Shown here: one piece after another, positions 37,600 through 46,694 of the stretch
Layout: each line of letters starts with the position of its first letter
How positions within the stretch are numbered: position 1 is the first letter of the stretch
NCBI RefSeq assembly: GCF_001574435.1
Contig: NZ_LOCN01000003.1
Coordinates: 181-64,180 of the forward strand
From: Moritella sp. JT01
Lineage (GTDB): Bacteria; Pseudomonadota; Gammaproteobacteria; Enterobacterales; Moritellaceae
DNA: 64,000 nt
Direction: 5' to 3'
The notes under the pieces: model-generated
The model's database searches: none
What the model was told of the DNA's origin: nothing
Seen by the model: only the letters and a program-made list of their open reading frames with translations
Made by a program: the position numbers and the translations under genes

Positions 37600-38736
37600 A
37601 TGAAGCATTATAAAAAATTACTGTTAGCTATTGTTTTTCCTGTCATTTTAGCCAGTTGCACTGTGCCAGGTTCTTACCTAAATGCATCTGCAAGTACCAA
37701 TGATGATAGTTCAGAAACGGTTGATATTTTAGAGCGTGTTAATCTATATCCATTAACAGCAGACAAAATGGCAATGTATAAAGCCCCCCGTTTGAGTGCG
37801 CAGATTAATCCTGAGTTAGATGACAAAGTAGCCGCCTACGAATACCGTATTGGTGCTGGTGATATTTTAAATGTAACGATTTGGGACCATCCTGAATTAA
37901 CCATTCCAGCAGGCTCTTACCGCAGCGCGAGTGAATCGGGTAACTGGGTACATGCCGACGGTACTATTTTCTATCCTTATATTGGTTTTGTGCATGTTGC
38001 AGGTAAAACGGTCGTTGAAATTCGCGCCATCTTAACGACAAGATTAGCTAAGTTCATTGAAACTCCGCAGGTTGACGTTAACGTAGCCGCGTTCCGTTCT
38101 AAAAAAACCTACATCACGGGTGAAGTGAACGAACCGGGTCAACAATTTATTACCAATGTACCGTTAACATTGCTTGATGCAGTCAACCACGCTGGTGGCT
38201 TAGCCGCTGACGCAGATTGGCGTAATGTGACTTTAACGCGTCAAGGTATTGAGCAAACATTGTCTTTGCATGCCTTAATGCAACGCGGTGATTTAACTCA
38301 AAACCGTTTGTTACTTCCAGGCGATATTGTGCATGTGCCACGTAATGATGGTCAAAAAGTGTTTGTTATGGGTGAAGTGAACGAGCCTAAATTATTGAAA
38401 ATTGATCGTGCAGGCATGAGCCTGACCGAAGCATTAAGTAATGTCGGTGGTATTAATCAATTGGCTGCAGATGCTACCGGTATCTTTGTGGTGCGTGCTA
38501 ATCGCAGTGTTGAATCAGGTGCTAACAGCAATATCATTGCAGATATCTATCAATTAGACATAACGAATGCCGCAGCGCTGGTAATTGGCACTGAATTTGA
38601 ACTAAAACCTTATGATATTGTCTATGTGACTGCGGCTCCGATTACGCGTTGGAACCGTGTAATTGGTCAGATACTACCAACAGTGACTGGTTTTAATCAG
38701 CTGACTGAAGGCATCAAAAACGTGAGAGCTTGGTAA
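37600..38736 (+). CDS. wza: Polysaccharide export outer-membrane lipoprotein Wza
   Basis: Wza forms the octameric outer-membrane channel for capsule or exopolysaccharide. The 378-residue protein (E. coli 379) has a lipoprotein signal ending LASC (Cys20). The poly_export domain starts at YRIGAGDILNVTIWDHPELT, with SLBB domains following (TYITGEVNEPGQQ; VFVMGEVNEP). The C-terminus NVRAW, with Trp next to the Wza barrel helix, is typical. ATG 37600 is chosen for the signal peptide; an upstream TTG (37591) is less likely. It is the first gene after the ops element. Confidence 0.94.
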   Translation: MKHYKKLLLAIVFPVILASCTVPGSYLNASASTNDDSSETVDILERVNLYPLTADKMAMYKAPRLSAQINPELDDKVAAYEYRIGAGDILNVTIWDHPELTIPAGSYRSASESGNWVHADGTIFYPYIGFVHVAGKTVVEIRAILTTRLAKFIETPQVDVNVAAFRSKKTYITGEVNEPGQQFITNVPLTLLDAVNHAGGLAADADWRNVTLTRQGIEQTLSLHALMQRGDLTQNRLLLPGDIVHVPRNDGQKVFVMGEVNEPKLLKIDRAGMSLTEALSNVGGINQLAADATGIFVVRANRSVESGANSNIIADIYQLDITNAAALVIGTEFELKPYDIVYVTAAPITRWNRVIGQILPTVTGFNQLTEGIKNVRAW

Positions 38737-39167
38737 TGTTTAATAATATTTTAGTGGTGTGCGTGGGTAATATTTGTCGCTCACCATCGGGCGAGTATTT
38801 GCTTAAGTCGTTATTGCCGAATAAAAATATTGCATCGGCAGGCGTTGGTGCGCTTGTCGGTAAACCAGCAGATAAACTGGCTTGTCAGGTTGCAGAAGAA
38901 CACGGTATTAGTTTAGCTGGTCATCAAGGTCGTCAACTTACATCGGCATTGTGTCGTGAGTTTGATTTGATTTTAGTGATGGAGCAAAGTCATATCAATG
39001 CGGTTACCAATATTGCTCCTGAAGCGCGTGGTAAAACCATGTTATTCAGTCACTGGTTACAAAAACAAGATATTCCTGATCCATATCGTCAGAGCAAAGA
39101 AGCGTTTGATCATGCTTATAAATTGATTGAAGCCTCGGCAAACGCTTGGGCTAAAAAGATAGGTTAA
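38736..39167 (+). CDS. wzb: Low-molecular-weight protein-tyrosine phosphatase Wzb
   Basis: Wzb removes phosphate from the Wzc tyrosine kinase, allowing the cycling needed for polymer export. The 143 residues include the signature loop CVGNICRS (Cx5R) near the N-terminus and the catalytic aspartate in the DPYRQSKEAFDHAY motif. The start ATG overlaps the wza stop by one base (TAATG), so translation is coupled; an in-frame TTG six bases upstream is unlikely. Confidence 0.94.
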   Translation: MFNNILVVCVGNICRSPSGEYLLKSLLPNKNIASAGVGALVGKPADKLACQVAEEHGISLAGHQGRQLTSALCREFDLILVMEQSHINAVTNIAPEARGKTMLFSHWLQKQDIPDPYRQSKEAFDHAYKLIEASANAWAKKIG

Positions 39168-39178
39168 CAGCCGTTAAG

Positions 39179-39208
39179 TAGTCATTTATGTCGCACTGAC
39201 GATGACTA
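39179..39208 (+). other. Hairpin in the wzb-wzc spacer
   Basis: TAGTCAT (39179-39185) pairs with ATGACTA (39202-39208), and an inner GTC/GAC pair extends it. It lies in the 102-nt gap between wzb and wzc, has no T-run, and may tune relative expression or mRNA stability. Confidence 0.45.
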
Positions 39209-39269
39209 TTTAAGCTACTTATTAAGCAAGCTATTTAGCGCTTAAATTTAAAGTTGGAATTTGATTACT

Positions 39270-41471
39270 ATGATGAGCAGCAATACTCTCAATCAGACGA
39301 ACAAACCGCAGCAGTCACAGCAAGTAATAAAAAGCAGTGATGCGGATGAAATCAATTTAGGTAAGTTATTCGGTATATTACTGGATGCGCGGTGGAGTAT
39401 TATCGCGATTACGTTTATTTTTTCTGTATTTGGTGTCAGCTATGCGTTGTTAGCGACGCCAGTTTATAAAGCCGATGCATTAATCCAAGTGGAACAAAAA
39501 AGTGGTGGTATGTCTGCTCTTGTTGGTGACATGGGGGACTTATTTTCGAGTGAGTCTTCTGCGACTACCGAAGTTGAGATCATTAAATCAAGAATGATCT
39601 TAAGCCAAACAGTTGAAAAACTCAATTTAACCACACTTGCTGCACCTAAATACCTGCCTTATATAGGCAAAGGGTTGGCTCGTATGAGTGGCCAACCGAA
39701 TGACATTATGATTAGTCGTTTTGAAATTCCAAGCTATGCCGGATCTGCATTTAGTTTGATTATTGATGATGCTGGTAAAGGTGCTTACTCATTATACAAT
39801 GGTGATGGACGTAAGGTGTTATCTGGTATTGTAGGTGAATTAGCGCAGAACAATGATTATCGTTTGTTTGTACAGGCCTTGGTGGGTAAAAAGTCGGATG
39901 AATTTTCAGTCGTTAAACGATCGGTATTTGATGCAATTCAATGGTTACAACAGAATTTATCGGTAAGTGAACGCGGTAAACAAACCGGTATTTTACAGTT
40001 GACATTCAGCGACGAAGATAAAGTCTTAATCGAAAATATCCTTAATGATGTAAGCCAAAATTATTTCTTGCAAAATGTACAACGTAACTCGGCAGAAGCA
40101 GAAAAAAGCTTGGCGTTTTTACAAGGTCATTTACCAAATATTAAAACCGAGTTAACCGCTGCTGAAGATAGGCTTAACCGTTTCCGCCAAGATAATGAAT
40201 CAATCGATTTAGGCTTAGAAGCGGAGTCAACGTTAAAAGTAATGGTGGCGTTAGAGTCGCAGTTAAATGAATTAACCTTTAAAGAAAGTGACATTAGCCA
40301 ACGCTTTACTAAAGACCATCCGGCTTATAAATCGTTATTAGATAAACGTGAAGTCTTGTTAGCGAAAAAACAAGAGTTGAATGCACAAGTTCAAAAGTTA
40401 CCAAAAACCCAGCGTGACGTATTACGCATGAAGCGTGATGTTGAAGTAAACCAGCAGATATATATTCAGTTGTTAAACAAAGTACAAGAGCTGAAAATTT
40501 TGAAAGCCGGTACGGTCGGTAATGTACGTATTCTTGATACAGCCCAGGCTTATAGCAAAGCAGTGAAACCGAAAAAATCATTGATTGTAATATTAGCGAC
40601 ATTATTGGGTGGCATGCTTTCTGTAGCTGTTGTACTTGTTCGTGCTGCGCTGCATAAAGGCATCGAAAACCCAGATGACGTTGAAGCGTTAGGTTTACCG
40701 GTTTATGCCAGCATCCCAATGTCAGATTGGCAGGCGGAAATGGACGTAAAGCTTAAACATAATAAGCGTAAAAAGAACTTTGAATTACATGAAACTTTGT
40801 TAGCAGAGTCGAACCCTGCTGATCTATCAATCGAAGCATTACGTGGCCTGCGTACCAGCATGCACTTTGCCATGATGGAAGCGAAGAATAATGTCGTTAT
40901 GATCTCCGGCCCTGCGCCTGGTATTGGTAAATCGTTTGTATCGGTTAACTTTGCGGCTGTGATTGCCAAAACAGGACAAAAAGTATTACTGGTCGATGGT
41001 GACATGCGTAAAGGTTATTTACAACGTCATTTCAATCTTGACTGGGACAAGGGTTTATCAGAAATGCTGTCGGGTAAATTAGACACGAAAGACGTAATTA
41101 AGTTATCGGGTATTGAAAACCTAGACATTATTACCCGTGGTCAAATACCACCAAACCCTTCAGAACTGTTAATGCACCCACGCTTTGCTGACTTTATTAC
41201 TTGGGCATCAAGTGAATATGATTTAGTACTGATTGATACTCCACCGGTACTGGCGGTAACAGACCCAAGCATTGTAGGTGCATTAGCGGGTACAACCTTA
41301 ATGGTTGGTCGCTTTGGTCAAAATACCGTGAAAGAAATTGAAGTTGCACGTCATCGCTTTGAAATGGCTGGGATTGAAGTGAAAGGCTTCATTCTTAATG
41401 CGGTTGAGAAAAAGGCAAGTGCGTCTTATGGGTATGGTTATTATAACTATAGCTATGAGAGTGATAAATAA
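39270..41471 (+). CDS. wzc: Polysaccharide co-polymerase / tyrosine autokinase Wzc
   Basis: This inner-membrane protein controls capsule polymerisation and export with Wza. The 733-residue product has the N-terminal Wzz domain with a first helix near 40-60. A long periplasmic coiled-coil part and a GNVR-type region lead to a second helix near 440. The cytoplasmic BY-kinase domain has Walker A SGPAPGIGKS (about 545-555), Walker A' LVDGDMRKG (about 573) and Walker B VLIDTPPV (about 653). The C-terminal tyrosine cluster YGYGYYNYSYE is the autophosphorylation site. The start is taken at ATG 39270; an upstream TTG at 39261 is too close to the GGA. Confidence 0.94.
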   Translation: MMSSNTLNQTNKPQQSQQVIKSSDADEINLGKLFGILLDARWSIIAITFIFSVFGVSYALLATPVYKADALIQVEQKSGGMSALVGDMGDLFSSESSATTEVEIIKSRMILSQTVEKLNLTTLAAPKYLPYIGKGLARMSGQPNDIMISRFEIPSYAGSAFSLIIDDAGKGAYSLYNGDGRKVLSGIVGELAQNNDYRLFVQALVGKKSDEFSVVKRSVFDAIQWLQQNLSVSERGKQTGILQLTFSDEDKVLIENILNDVSQNYFLQNVQRNSAEAEKSLAFLQGHLPNIKTELTAAEDRLNRFRQDNESIDLGLEAESTLKVMVALESQLNELTFKESDISQRFTKDHPAYKSLLDKREVLLAKKQELNAQVQKLPKTQRDVLRMKRDVEVNQQIYIQLLNKVQELKILKAGTVGNVRILDTAQAYSKAVKPKKSLIVILATLLGGMLSVAVVLVRAALHKGIENPDDVEALGLPVYASIPMSDWQAEMDVKLKHNKRKKNFELHETLLAESNPADLSIEALRGLRTSMHFAMMEAKNNVVMISGPAPGIGKSFVSVNFAAVIAKTGQKVLLVDGDMRKGYLQRHFNLDWDKGLSEMLSGKLDTKDVIKLSGIENLDIITRGQIPPNPSELLMHPRFADFITWASSEYDLVLIDTPPVLAVTDPSIVGALAGTTLMVGRFGQNTVKEIEVARHRFEMAGIEVKGFILNAVEKKASASYGYGYYNYSYESDK

Positions 41472-41560
41472 TTTAAGCGTTTGTTAATATGTGTATTCGA
41501 TATAAATGCCATGCTGGCTTTACGATAAATAAAATTTAAGTTTAAAATCAGGAAAACGTT

Positions 41561-42841
41561 ATGACGTTGTCATTAGAGAAAATAAAAATTGGTATTATTG
41601 GACTTGGTTATGTTGGTCTTCCATTAGCTGCCGAGTTTGGTAAAAAGTTTAATACTGTTGGTTTTGATATTAACGTAAAGCGTATTGGCGAATTACAAAC
41701 AGGTCATGATGCAACACTTGAATGTTCGCGAGAAGAACTTCTCGAATCAACAAAATTAACATACACAGCGAATGTTGAAGAGTTGAAAGCGTGTAATGTT
41801 TATATCGTGACGGTACCAACTCCGATTAATGAACATAAACAGCCGGATTTAACGCCTTTAGTTAAAGCTTCTGAAATGTTAGGTAAAGTGATATCTAAAG
41901 ATGATATCGTTATTTATGAATCAACCGTTTATCCTGGTGCGACAGAAGAAGTATGCATACCTGTATTGGAACGTGTCTCTGAAATGGTATTTAACCAAGA
42001 TTTTTATGCGGGCTATAGTCCTGAACGTATCAATCCAGGTGATAAAGAGCACCGAGTCACAACAATTATGAAAGTGACGTCAGGTTCTACACCTGAAATT
42101 GCTGAATTTGTTGATTCTCTTTATCGTGCAATTATTGTTGCTGGAACACATAAAGCGTCTTCGATTAAAGTCGCTGAAGCTGCAAAAGTAATTGAAAATA
42201 CACAGCGTGATTTGAATATTGCTTTGATCAATGAATTAGCGATTATCTTTAATAAACTTGATATCGACACTGAAGAAGTACTGAAAGCTGCTGGAACTAA
42301 ATGGAATTTTTTACCATTCCGTCCAGGTTTAGTCGGTGGGCATTGTATCGGTGTTGATCCGTACTATTTGACGCATAAAGCTGAAACGATTGGTTACCAC
42401 CCTGAAGTAATATTAGCGGGTCGCCGAATTAATGACGGCATGAGTCGTTATGTTGCATCACAGCTCGTTAAGGCTATGTTAAAAAAACGCATTCACGTTG
42501 AAGGTGCAAGTGTATTAATCATGGGCTTGACGTTTAAAGAGAACTGTCCTGACCTACGTAATACCAAAGTAGTGGATATTATTACTGAGTTAGAAGAATA
42601 CAATATTAAAGTTGATATCTATGATCCATGGGTAAGCGCAGAAGGTGCTAAAAAAGAGTACGGTATTGATGTACTAACACAGAAACCTGTTAGTCAGTAT
42701 GATGGTATTATCATGGCTGTTGCACACGACGAATTTAAGTCCATGCCAACGACTGAATTAAAAGCACTGTGTAAGTCTGAATCAATCATTTATGACTTAA
42801 AATATATTCTCGATACTGCTGTCGCAGACATCCGCCTTTAA
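41561..42841 (+). CDS. tviB: UDP-N-acetylhexosamine 6-dehydrogenase (TviB/WbpO type)
   Basis: This enzyme oxidises UDP-GlcNAc or UDP-GalNAc to the uronic acid with NAD. The 426-residue UDP-glucose/GDP-mannose dehydrogenase-family protein has the Rossmann motif [32 protein letters not shown], and the catalytic Cys in [13 protein letters not shown] (about Cys262). Pairing with the next gene, a WbpP/TviC-type C4-epimerase, supports production of a UDP-GalNAcA-type precursor as in Vi antigen or Pseudomonas O6. Which HexNAc it prefers is inferred. Confidence 0.87.
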   Translation: MTLSLEKIKIGIIGLGYVGLPLAAEFGKKFNTVGFDINVKRIGELQTGHDATLECSREELLESTKLTYTANVEELKACNVYIVTVPTPINEHKQPDLTPLVKASEMLGKVISKDDIVIYESTVYPGATEEVCIPVLERVSEMVFNQDFYAGYSPERINPGDKEHRVTTIMKVTSGSTPEIAEFVDSLYRAIIVAGTHKASSIKVAEAAKVIENTQRDLNIALINELAIIFNKLDIDTEEVLKAAGTKWNFLPFRPGLVGGHCIGVDPYYLTHKAETIGYHPEVILAGRRINDGMSRYVASQLVKAMLKKRIHVEGASVLIMGLTFKENCPDLRNTKVVDIITELEEYNIKVDIYDPWVSAEGAKKEYGIDVLTQKPVSQYDGIIMAVAHDEFKSMPTTELKALCKSESIIYDLKYILDTAVADIRL

Positions 42842-42850
42842 TTAAAAATA

Positions 42851-42874
42851 AAGCGATATATGGATATATCGCTT
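42851..42874 (+). other. Hairpin between tviB-like and tviC-like genes
   Basis: AAGCGATATA pairs perfectly with TATATCGCTT around a TGGA loop in the 49-nt gap. No T-run follows, so it is more likely an intra-operon mRNA element than a terminator. Confidence 0.55.
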
Positions 42875-42890
42875 ACTGAATGAGGTCAAC

Positions 42891-43928
42891 ATGACTAAAT
42901 ACGAACAAATTCAACAAGAATTACTTAGTACTCCAAAAGTTTGGTTAGTTACTGGTGTCGCCGGTTTTATCGGTTCTAATTTACTTGAAAAATTATTGAA
43001 ACTAAATCAGAAAGTTGTTGGTTTAGATAACTTTGCTACAGGGCATCAGCATAATTTGGATGAAGTTCAAGGTTTAGTTACTGACACGCAATGGAATAAC
43101 TTTAGTTTCATTGAAGGCGATATTCGCAATTATGCAGATTGTGAGCAAGCTGTGATCGGTGTGGACTATGTATTGCATCAGGCTGCATTAGGTTCTGTGC
43201 CGCGATCTATTGCAGACCCCCTGACAACAAATGCAGCTAATATTACTGGTTTTATTAATATGCTACAAGTTGCAAAAGAAGCTGATGTTTCAAGCTTCAC
43301 GTATGCAGCGAGTAGTTCTACTTATGGTGATCATCCTGCATTACCAAAAGTAGAAGAAAATATTGGTAACCCACTATCTCCTTATGCAGTCACAAAGTAT
43401 GTAAATGAATTGTATTCTGGCGTTTATGCCCAAACCTATGGTTTTAAAACTATTGGACTTCGTTATTTTAATGTATTTGGTCAACGTCAAGATCCAAATG
43501 GTGCTTATGCTGCCGTTATCCCTAAATGGACATCTGCAATGATCACTGGAGAAGACGTATTTATCAATGGAGATGGTGAAACAAGTAGAGATTTTTGTTT
43601 TATTGAAAATACAGTGCAAATGAATATTTTAGCGGCTACAGCTTCTGATGATGCTAAAGATAAAGTTTATAATGTAGCTGTAGGTGACAGAACAACGTTA
43701 AACGATTTGATTAATGCAATTAAGCAGTCGTTAAGTAATAATAATTTAGAAATTAACACTTCGCCTATTTATCAAGACTTTCGTATTGGTGATGTCCGTC
43801 ATTCTCAAGCGGATATAACTAAAGCTAAAAGTATTTTAGGTTATGTTCCTGAATACCGAATCTTTGAGGGTATTGATAAAGCTATGCCTTGGTATATACA
43901 GTTTTTAATCGACGGGAATATTAACTAA
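42891..43928 (+). CDS. wbpP: UDP-N-acetylglucosamine C4-epimerase (WbpP/TviC type)
   Basis: This enzyme interconverts UDP-GlcNAc and UDP-GalNAc (or their uronic acids). The 345-residue SDR protein has the NAD motif [13 protein letters not shown], then [16 protein letters not shown], and the catalytic SxxxYxxxK in the [10 protein letters not shown] region with [12 protein letters not shown] (about Tyr165/Lys169). [16 protein letters not shown] is characteristic of WbpP/TviC. The [20 protein letters not shown] start also matches WbpP. It is cotranscribed with the dehydrogenase upstream. Confidence 0.92.
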   Translation: MTKYEQIQQELLSTPKVWLVTGVAGFIGSNLLEKLLKLNQKVVGLDNFATGHQHNLDEVQGLVTDTQWNNFSFIEGDIRNYADCEQAVIGVDYVLHQAALGSVPRSIADPLTTNAANITGFINMLQVAKEADVSSFTYAASSSTYGDHPALPKVEENIGNPLSPYAVTKYVNELYSGVYAQTYGFKTIGLRYFNVFGQRQDPNGAYAAVIPKWTSAMITGEDVFINGDGETSRDFCFIENTVQMNILAATASDDAKDKVYNVAVGDRTTLNDLINAIKQSLSNNNLEINTSPIYQDFRIGDVRHSQADITKAKSILGYVPEYRIFEGIDKAMPWYIQFLIDGNIN

Positions 43929-44204
43929 ATATTTTCACTGTAAGTTTAACGTATTTATATACAGCTAATATTTATTTAAATTAATGTTTTAATAGTAATT
44001 CTAATAAAATGTAAGTTGTAATATTAAATTATTATCACTACTTATAAGTTGTAATAATATTATTGTATATTTAAAGGGCTCGATATTTTAATTTAAAGTT
44101 GATTTTTCAATGGTGTCTAAGTCTCATCTATTTAACATTTAACATTTAACATTTAACATTTAAATTAATATTTATATTGGTAATTAAGGTTTGTATTTTT
44201 CGTA
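43929..44204 (+). promoter_or_regulatory. A/T-rich spacer before wzx
   Basis: This 276-nt non-coding stretch is visibly more A/T-rich than the upstream genes. No terminator is recognisable. It contains the heptanucleotide repeat listed next and could carry an internal promoter for the wzx block. Confidence 0.4.
44131..44163. repeat. Heptanucleotide tandem repeat (TTTAACA x4 plus TTTAA)
   Basis: Four exact 7-bp units and a partial fifth run in tandem and end 41 nt before the wzx start codon. A 7-bp unit changes spacing by a non-multiple of the helical repeat, so slippage could alter promoter or leader function. Confidence 0.9.
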
Positions 44205-45389
44205 ATGAAGATTTATATAAATATAGTTTCAAACATAATTAATGCATTAGTACTCTCTATTCCATATATTATTACGTCTAAAATACTATCCCCTGAAACA
44301 ATGGGAGAAATGACGTTATATTTGACTATAGGAGTAACTCTTGGTGTTATATTTAATTTAGGATTACCTATTACGTTTTTGATATCTCTTCAAAAAGGTG
44401 AATACTTTAATTGTAATGAAAGGTTAAGGGCTTCAAGAACAATATTTATAGTGTTGTTTACTATAATATGTATATTTAATGTCAAGTTGGCTGTAAGCGT
44501 TACTATTGCATATCTAATGTTTATAAAAGAAAGTGTAGATAGCGTACTTATTGTTAATAATGAATTCTGGAAAAAGTTATATATATCTATACTAGATTTA
44601 TTATTTATCATAGCTTTTTCTATATTTGTTTATGTAGGTTCAAGTGAGTTTAGTGTTTTTAATGATTTCTTTTCAGTAATTATTTTGCTATTGACATTTA
44701 AATTTATTTTAGTTTCTATATGTATAGTTTTTACTAGAAAATTTAATGTGATATTTTTATCATATTCTTTTATGGGTTTTTCTGAAATAGTAAAACTATG
44801 TAAAATTAATATCTATAACATATGTAATTTGCTATTTAGTGCAATTTATTTACAAGGCTACATAATTGTTGTTGGTTTGATGGTGGGGGTTTATGAATTA
44901 TCATTGATTAAAAGTTTAGCTTTATTTCAGACTGCTATAGCTATTGTTATGAATGCATATTTTCAAGTGATTAATTCTAAAATTATTAACAATTCAATTA
45001 ATGGTTTGAGTCAAAAAAGTATTGTTGTTAAGTCTCTATTGTTACAATTAATTCTTTCTATTTTATCTGTTGTTTTTATTATTGAATTTCCTATTCTCGA
45101 ATATATATTTAATATTACAATTTCAGACATGTGGTTGTTAGTACCTTGTTTTTTATTATCATTTATATTAGTCCCTGTTAAAATTGTATTTGCTCAATCT
45201 ATTACGGCACTCGGTTTGCATAAAGAACGGTTTAAAGCTATTTTTTTAAGTACGGTATTGTCATCACCTATTTTATTTTTTTTAAATTTAAATTTGTTGT
45301 ATTTACCTGTTTATATCCTATTTCAAGATTTAGTTGTTGTTATATTACTTAAGTATAAAATTAACTCATTATTAAAGGTAAGAATATGA
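44205..45389 (+). CDS. wzx: Polysaccharide flippase (Wzx-like)
   Basis: The 394-residue hydrophobic protein has about 10-12 predicted membrane segments. It begins KIYINIVSNIINALVLSIPYIIT with SKILSPETMGEMTLYLTIG, the typical N-terminus of Wzx/RfbX flippases (MATE-like/MVF superfamily). It moves lipid-linked repeat units across the inner membrane. Sequence is weakly conserved, as usual for Wzx. Codon use is extremely A/T-rich compared with the flanking wza-wzc genes. The stop overlaps the next start by 4 nt (ATGA). Confidence 0.75.
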   Translation: MKIYINIVSNIINALVLSIPYIITSKILSPETMGEMTLYLTIGVTLGVIFNLGLPITFLISLQKGEYFNCNERLRASRTIFIVLFTIICIFNVKLAVSVTIAYLMFIKESVDSVLIVNNEFWKKLYISILDLLFIIAFSIFVYVGSSEFSVFNDFFSVIILLLTFKFILVSICIVFTRKFNVIFLSYSFMGFSEIVKLCKINIYNICNLLFSAIYLQGYIIVVGLMVGVYELSLIKSLALFQTAIAIVMNAYFQVINSKIINNSINGLSQKSIVVKSLLLQLILSILSVVFIIEFPILEYIFNITISDMWLLVPCFLLSFILVPVKIVFAQSITALGLHKERFKAIFLSTVLSSPILFFLNLNLLYLPVYILFQDLVVVILLKYKINSLLKVRI

Positions 45390-46687
45390 AAGTATTAATC
45401 ACTCATGGTTGGTCTGAGGAAAACTGTGGCGATTACGCTATTGAAAAATCGATAAAAGAAGTAATTGAAGATGTGTCATCTGAGAATTGTACTTTTAATT
45501 ATTGGAGTATGTTTGATAATAAAGACCCCCGTCTTATTAGTCAAAATACATTAAAAAATAAACAAGGGAATGTTAATGTTCAAGGCGCATTGTTAGGAAC
45601 TCCTCCAATTAACTTTAATATTTTTGGAAAAGTTTTTTATTTGTTATATAAAACATCGTTGTCTAGCTTTTTGTTATTGTACTTTCTTTTACAAAGAATA
45701 ATATTTAAAAAAATATTACATTCCCCTTTTTCATTTGTTAAAAATGCTGATCTTGTGATTGTTAAAGGGGGGACGTTTGTTTATGCGCCAAAAGGAATTC
45801 GTGGTTTTTTATTTGCATATAGGATTGCAATTCCAATTCTGATTTCATATTTACACAATAAAAAAATTATCGTTGCTCCTCATTCATTTGGTCCTTTTAG
45901 TGGGAGGTTGGCTACTAAGTTATTAACTTTTACATTAAATAGAATTGATACTATTTATTGTAGAGAAACAATATCAATGTCTGTGTTGAGTGATATTGGC
46001 GTTAAATCAAATATTGTTTACTGCCCGGATATAGCTTTTTATCAAACTAACGATAATGAAGTATCCATATTGGATACTGATAATATTGTAAATGATAAAA
46101 AAATAAAGCCTTTAATAGGTATTACAGTTAGACCGTGGAGTTATATGAATTCTGCAGAGTCGGCTCGTATATATAAGCACTACATTCGTGAAATGTCTTT
46201 AATAGTTAAGCTGGGATATGTTGACTATGATTTTGTTTTTATACCACAAGTTATAGGACCTGATCACAGAGAGGATGATTATATTGCAATTCAAGATATA
46301 TTTAAAGATTTAGATGATAACGAAAAAGAGTCAGTTAAAGTTTTAGAGAGAAGGTTAAGAGAGCCTAGTGAATTAATAAATATTTACTCAAACTTAGACT
46401 TATTAATTGGTACTCGAATGCATTCTATTATTTTTGCGTTTATAAGTGGTGTTCCTAGTATTGCTGTATCATACTTAGGTCCTAAACATGCAGGGATTAT
46501 GAATGAGTTTGGATTAAGTAAATATGTAACTTCAATAAAAGATGTAGACTCTAAAGTTGTATTAACAATGATATCATCTATTTTAGATAATAAAAAAGAT
46601 TTGGGAAATAAGATTGAGATAACATCAAAGCAGTTGAGGAAAGATATTTATAATAATTTCGAATCAGTGCTTAAATATTTGAAGTGA
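45386..46687 (+). CDS. Polysaccharide pyruvyl transferase family protein
   Basis: The 433-residue protein starts KVLITHGWSEENCGDYAIE (the family's GxxNxGD-like motif). It has KGGTFVYAP, APHSFGPFSG, YCRETISMSVLSDIG and the C-terminal LIGTRMHSIIFAFISGVPSIAV (TRxHxxIfa.g.p motif). These mark the CsaB/WcaK/PS_pyruv_trans family, which transfers pyruvate from PEP as a ketal onto sugars. The actual acceptor is unknown, and some members may have lost pyruvyl transfer. It is translationally coupled to wzx, so it most likely acts on this locus's repeat unit. Confidence 0.82.
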   Translation: MKVLITHGWSEENCGDYAIEKSIKEVIEDVSSENCTFNYWSMFDNKDPRLISQNTLKNKQGNVNVQGALLGTPPINFNIFGKVFYLLYKTSLSSFLLLYFLLQRIIFKKILHSPFSFVKNADLVIVKGGTFVYAPKGIRGFLFAYRIAIPILISYLHNKKIIVAPHSFGPFSGRLATKLLTFTLNRIDTIYCRETISMSVLSDIGVKSNIVYCPDIAFYQTNDNEVSILDTDNIVNDKKIKPLIGITVRPWSYMNSAESARIYKHYIREMSLIVKLGYVDYDFVFIPQVIGPDHREDDYIAIQDIFKDLDDNEKESVKVLERRLREPSELINIYSNLDLLIGTRMHSIIFAFISGVPSIAVSYLGPKHAGIMNEFGLSKYVTSIKDVDSKVVLTMISSILDNKKDLGNKIEITSKQLRKDIYNNFESVLKYLK

Positions 46688-46694
46688 TCAATTT

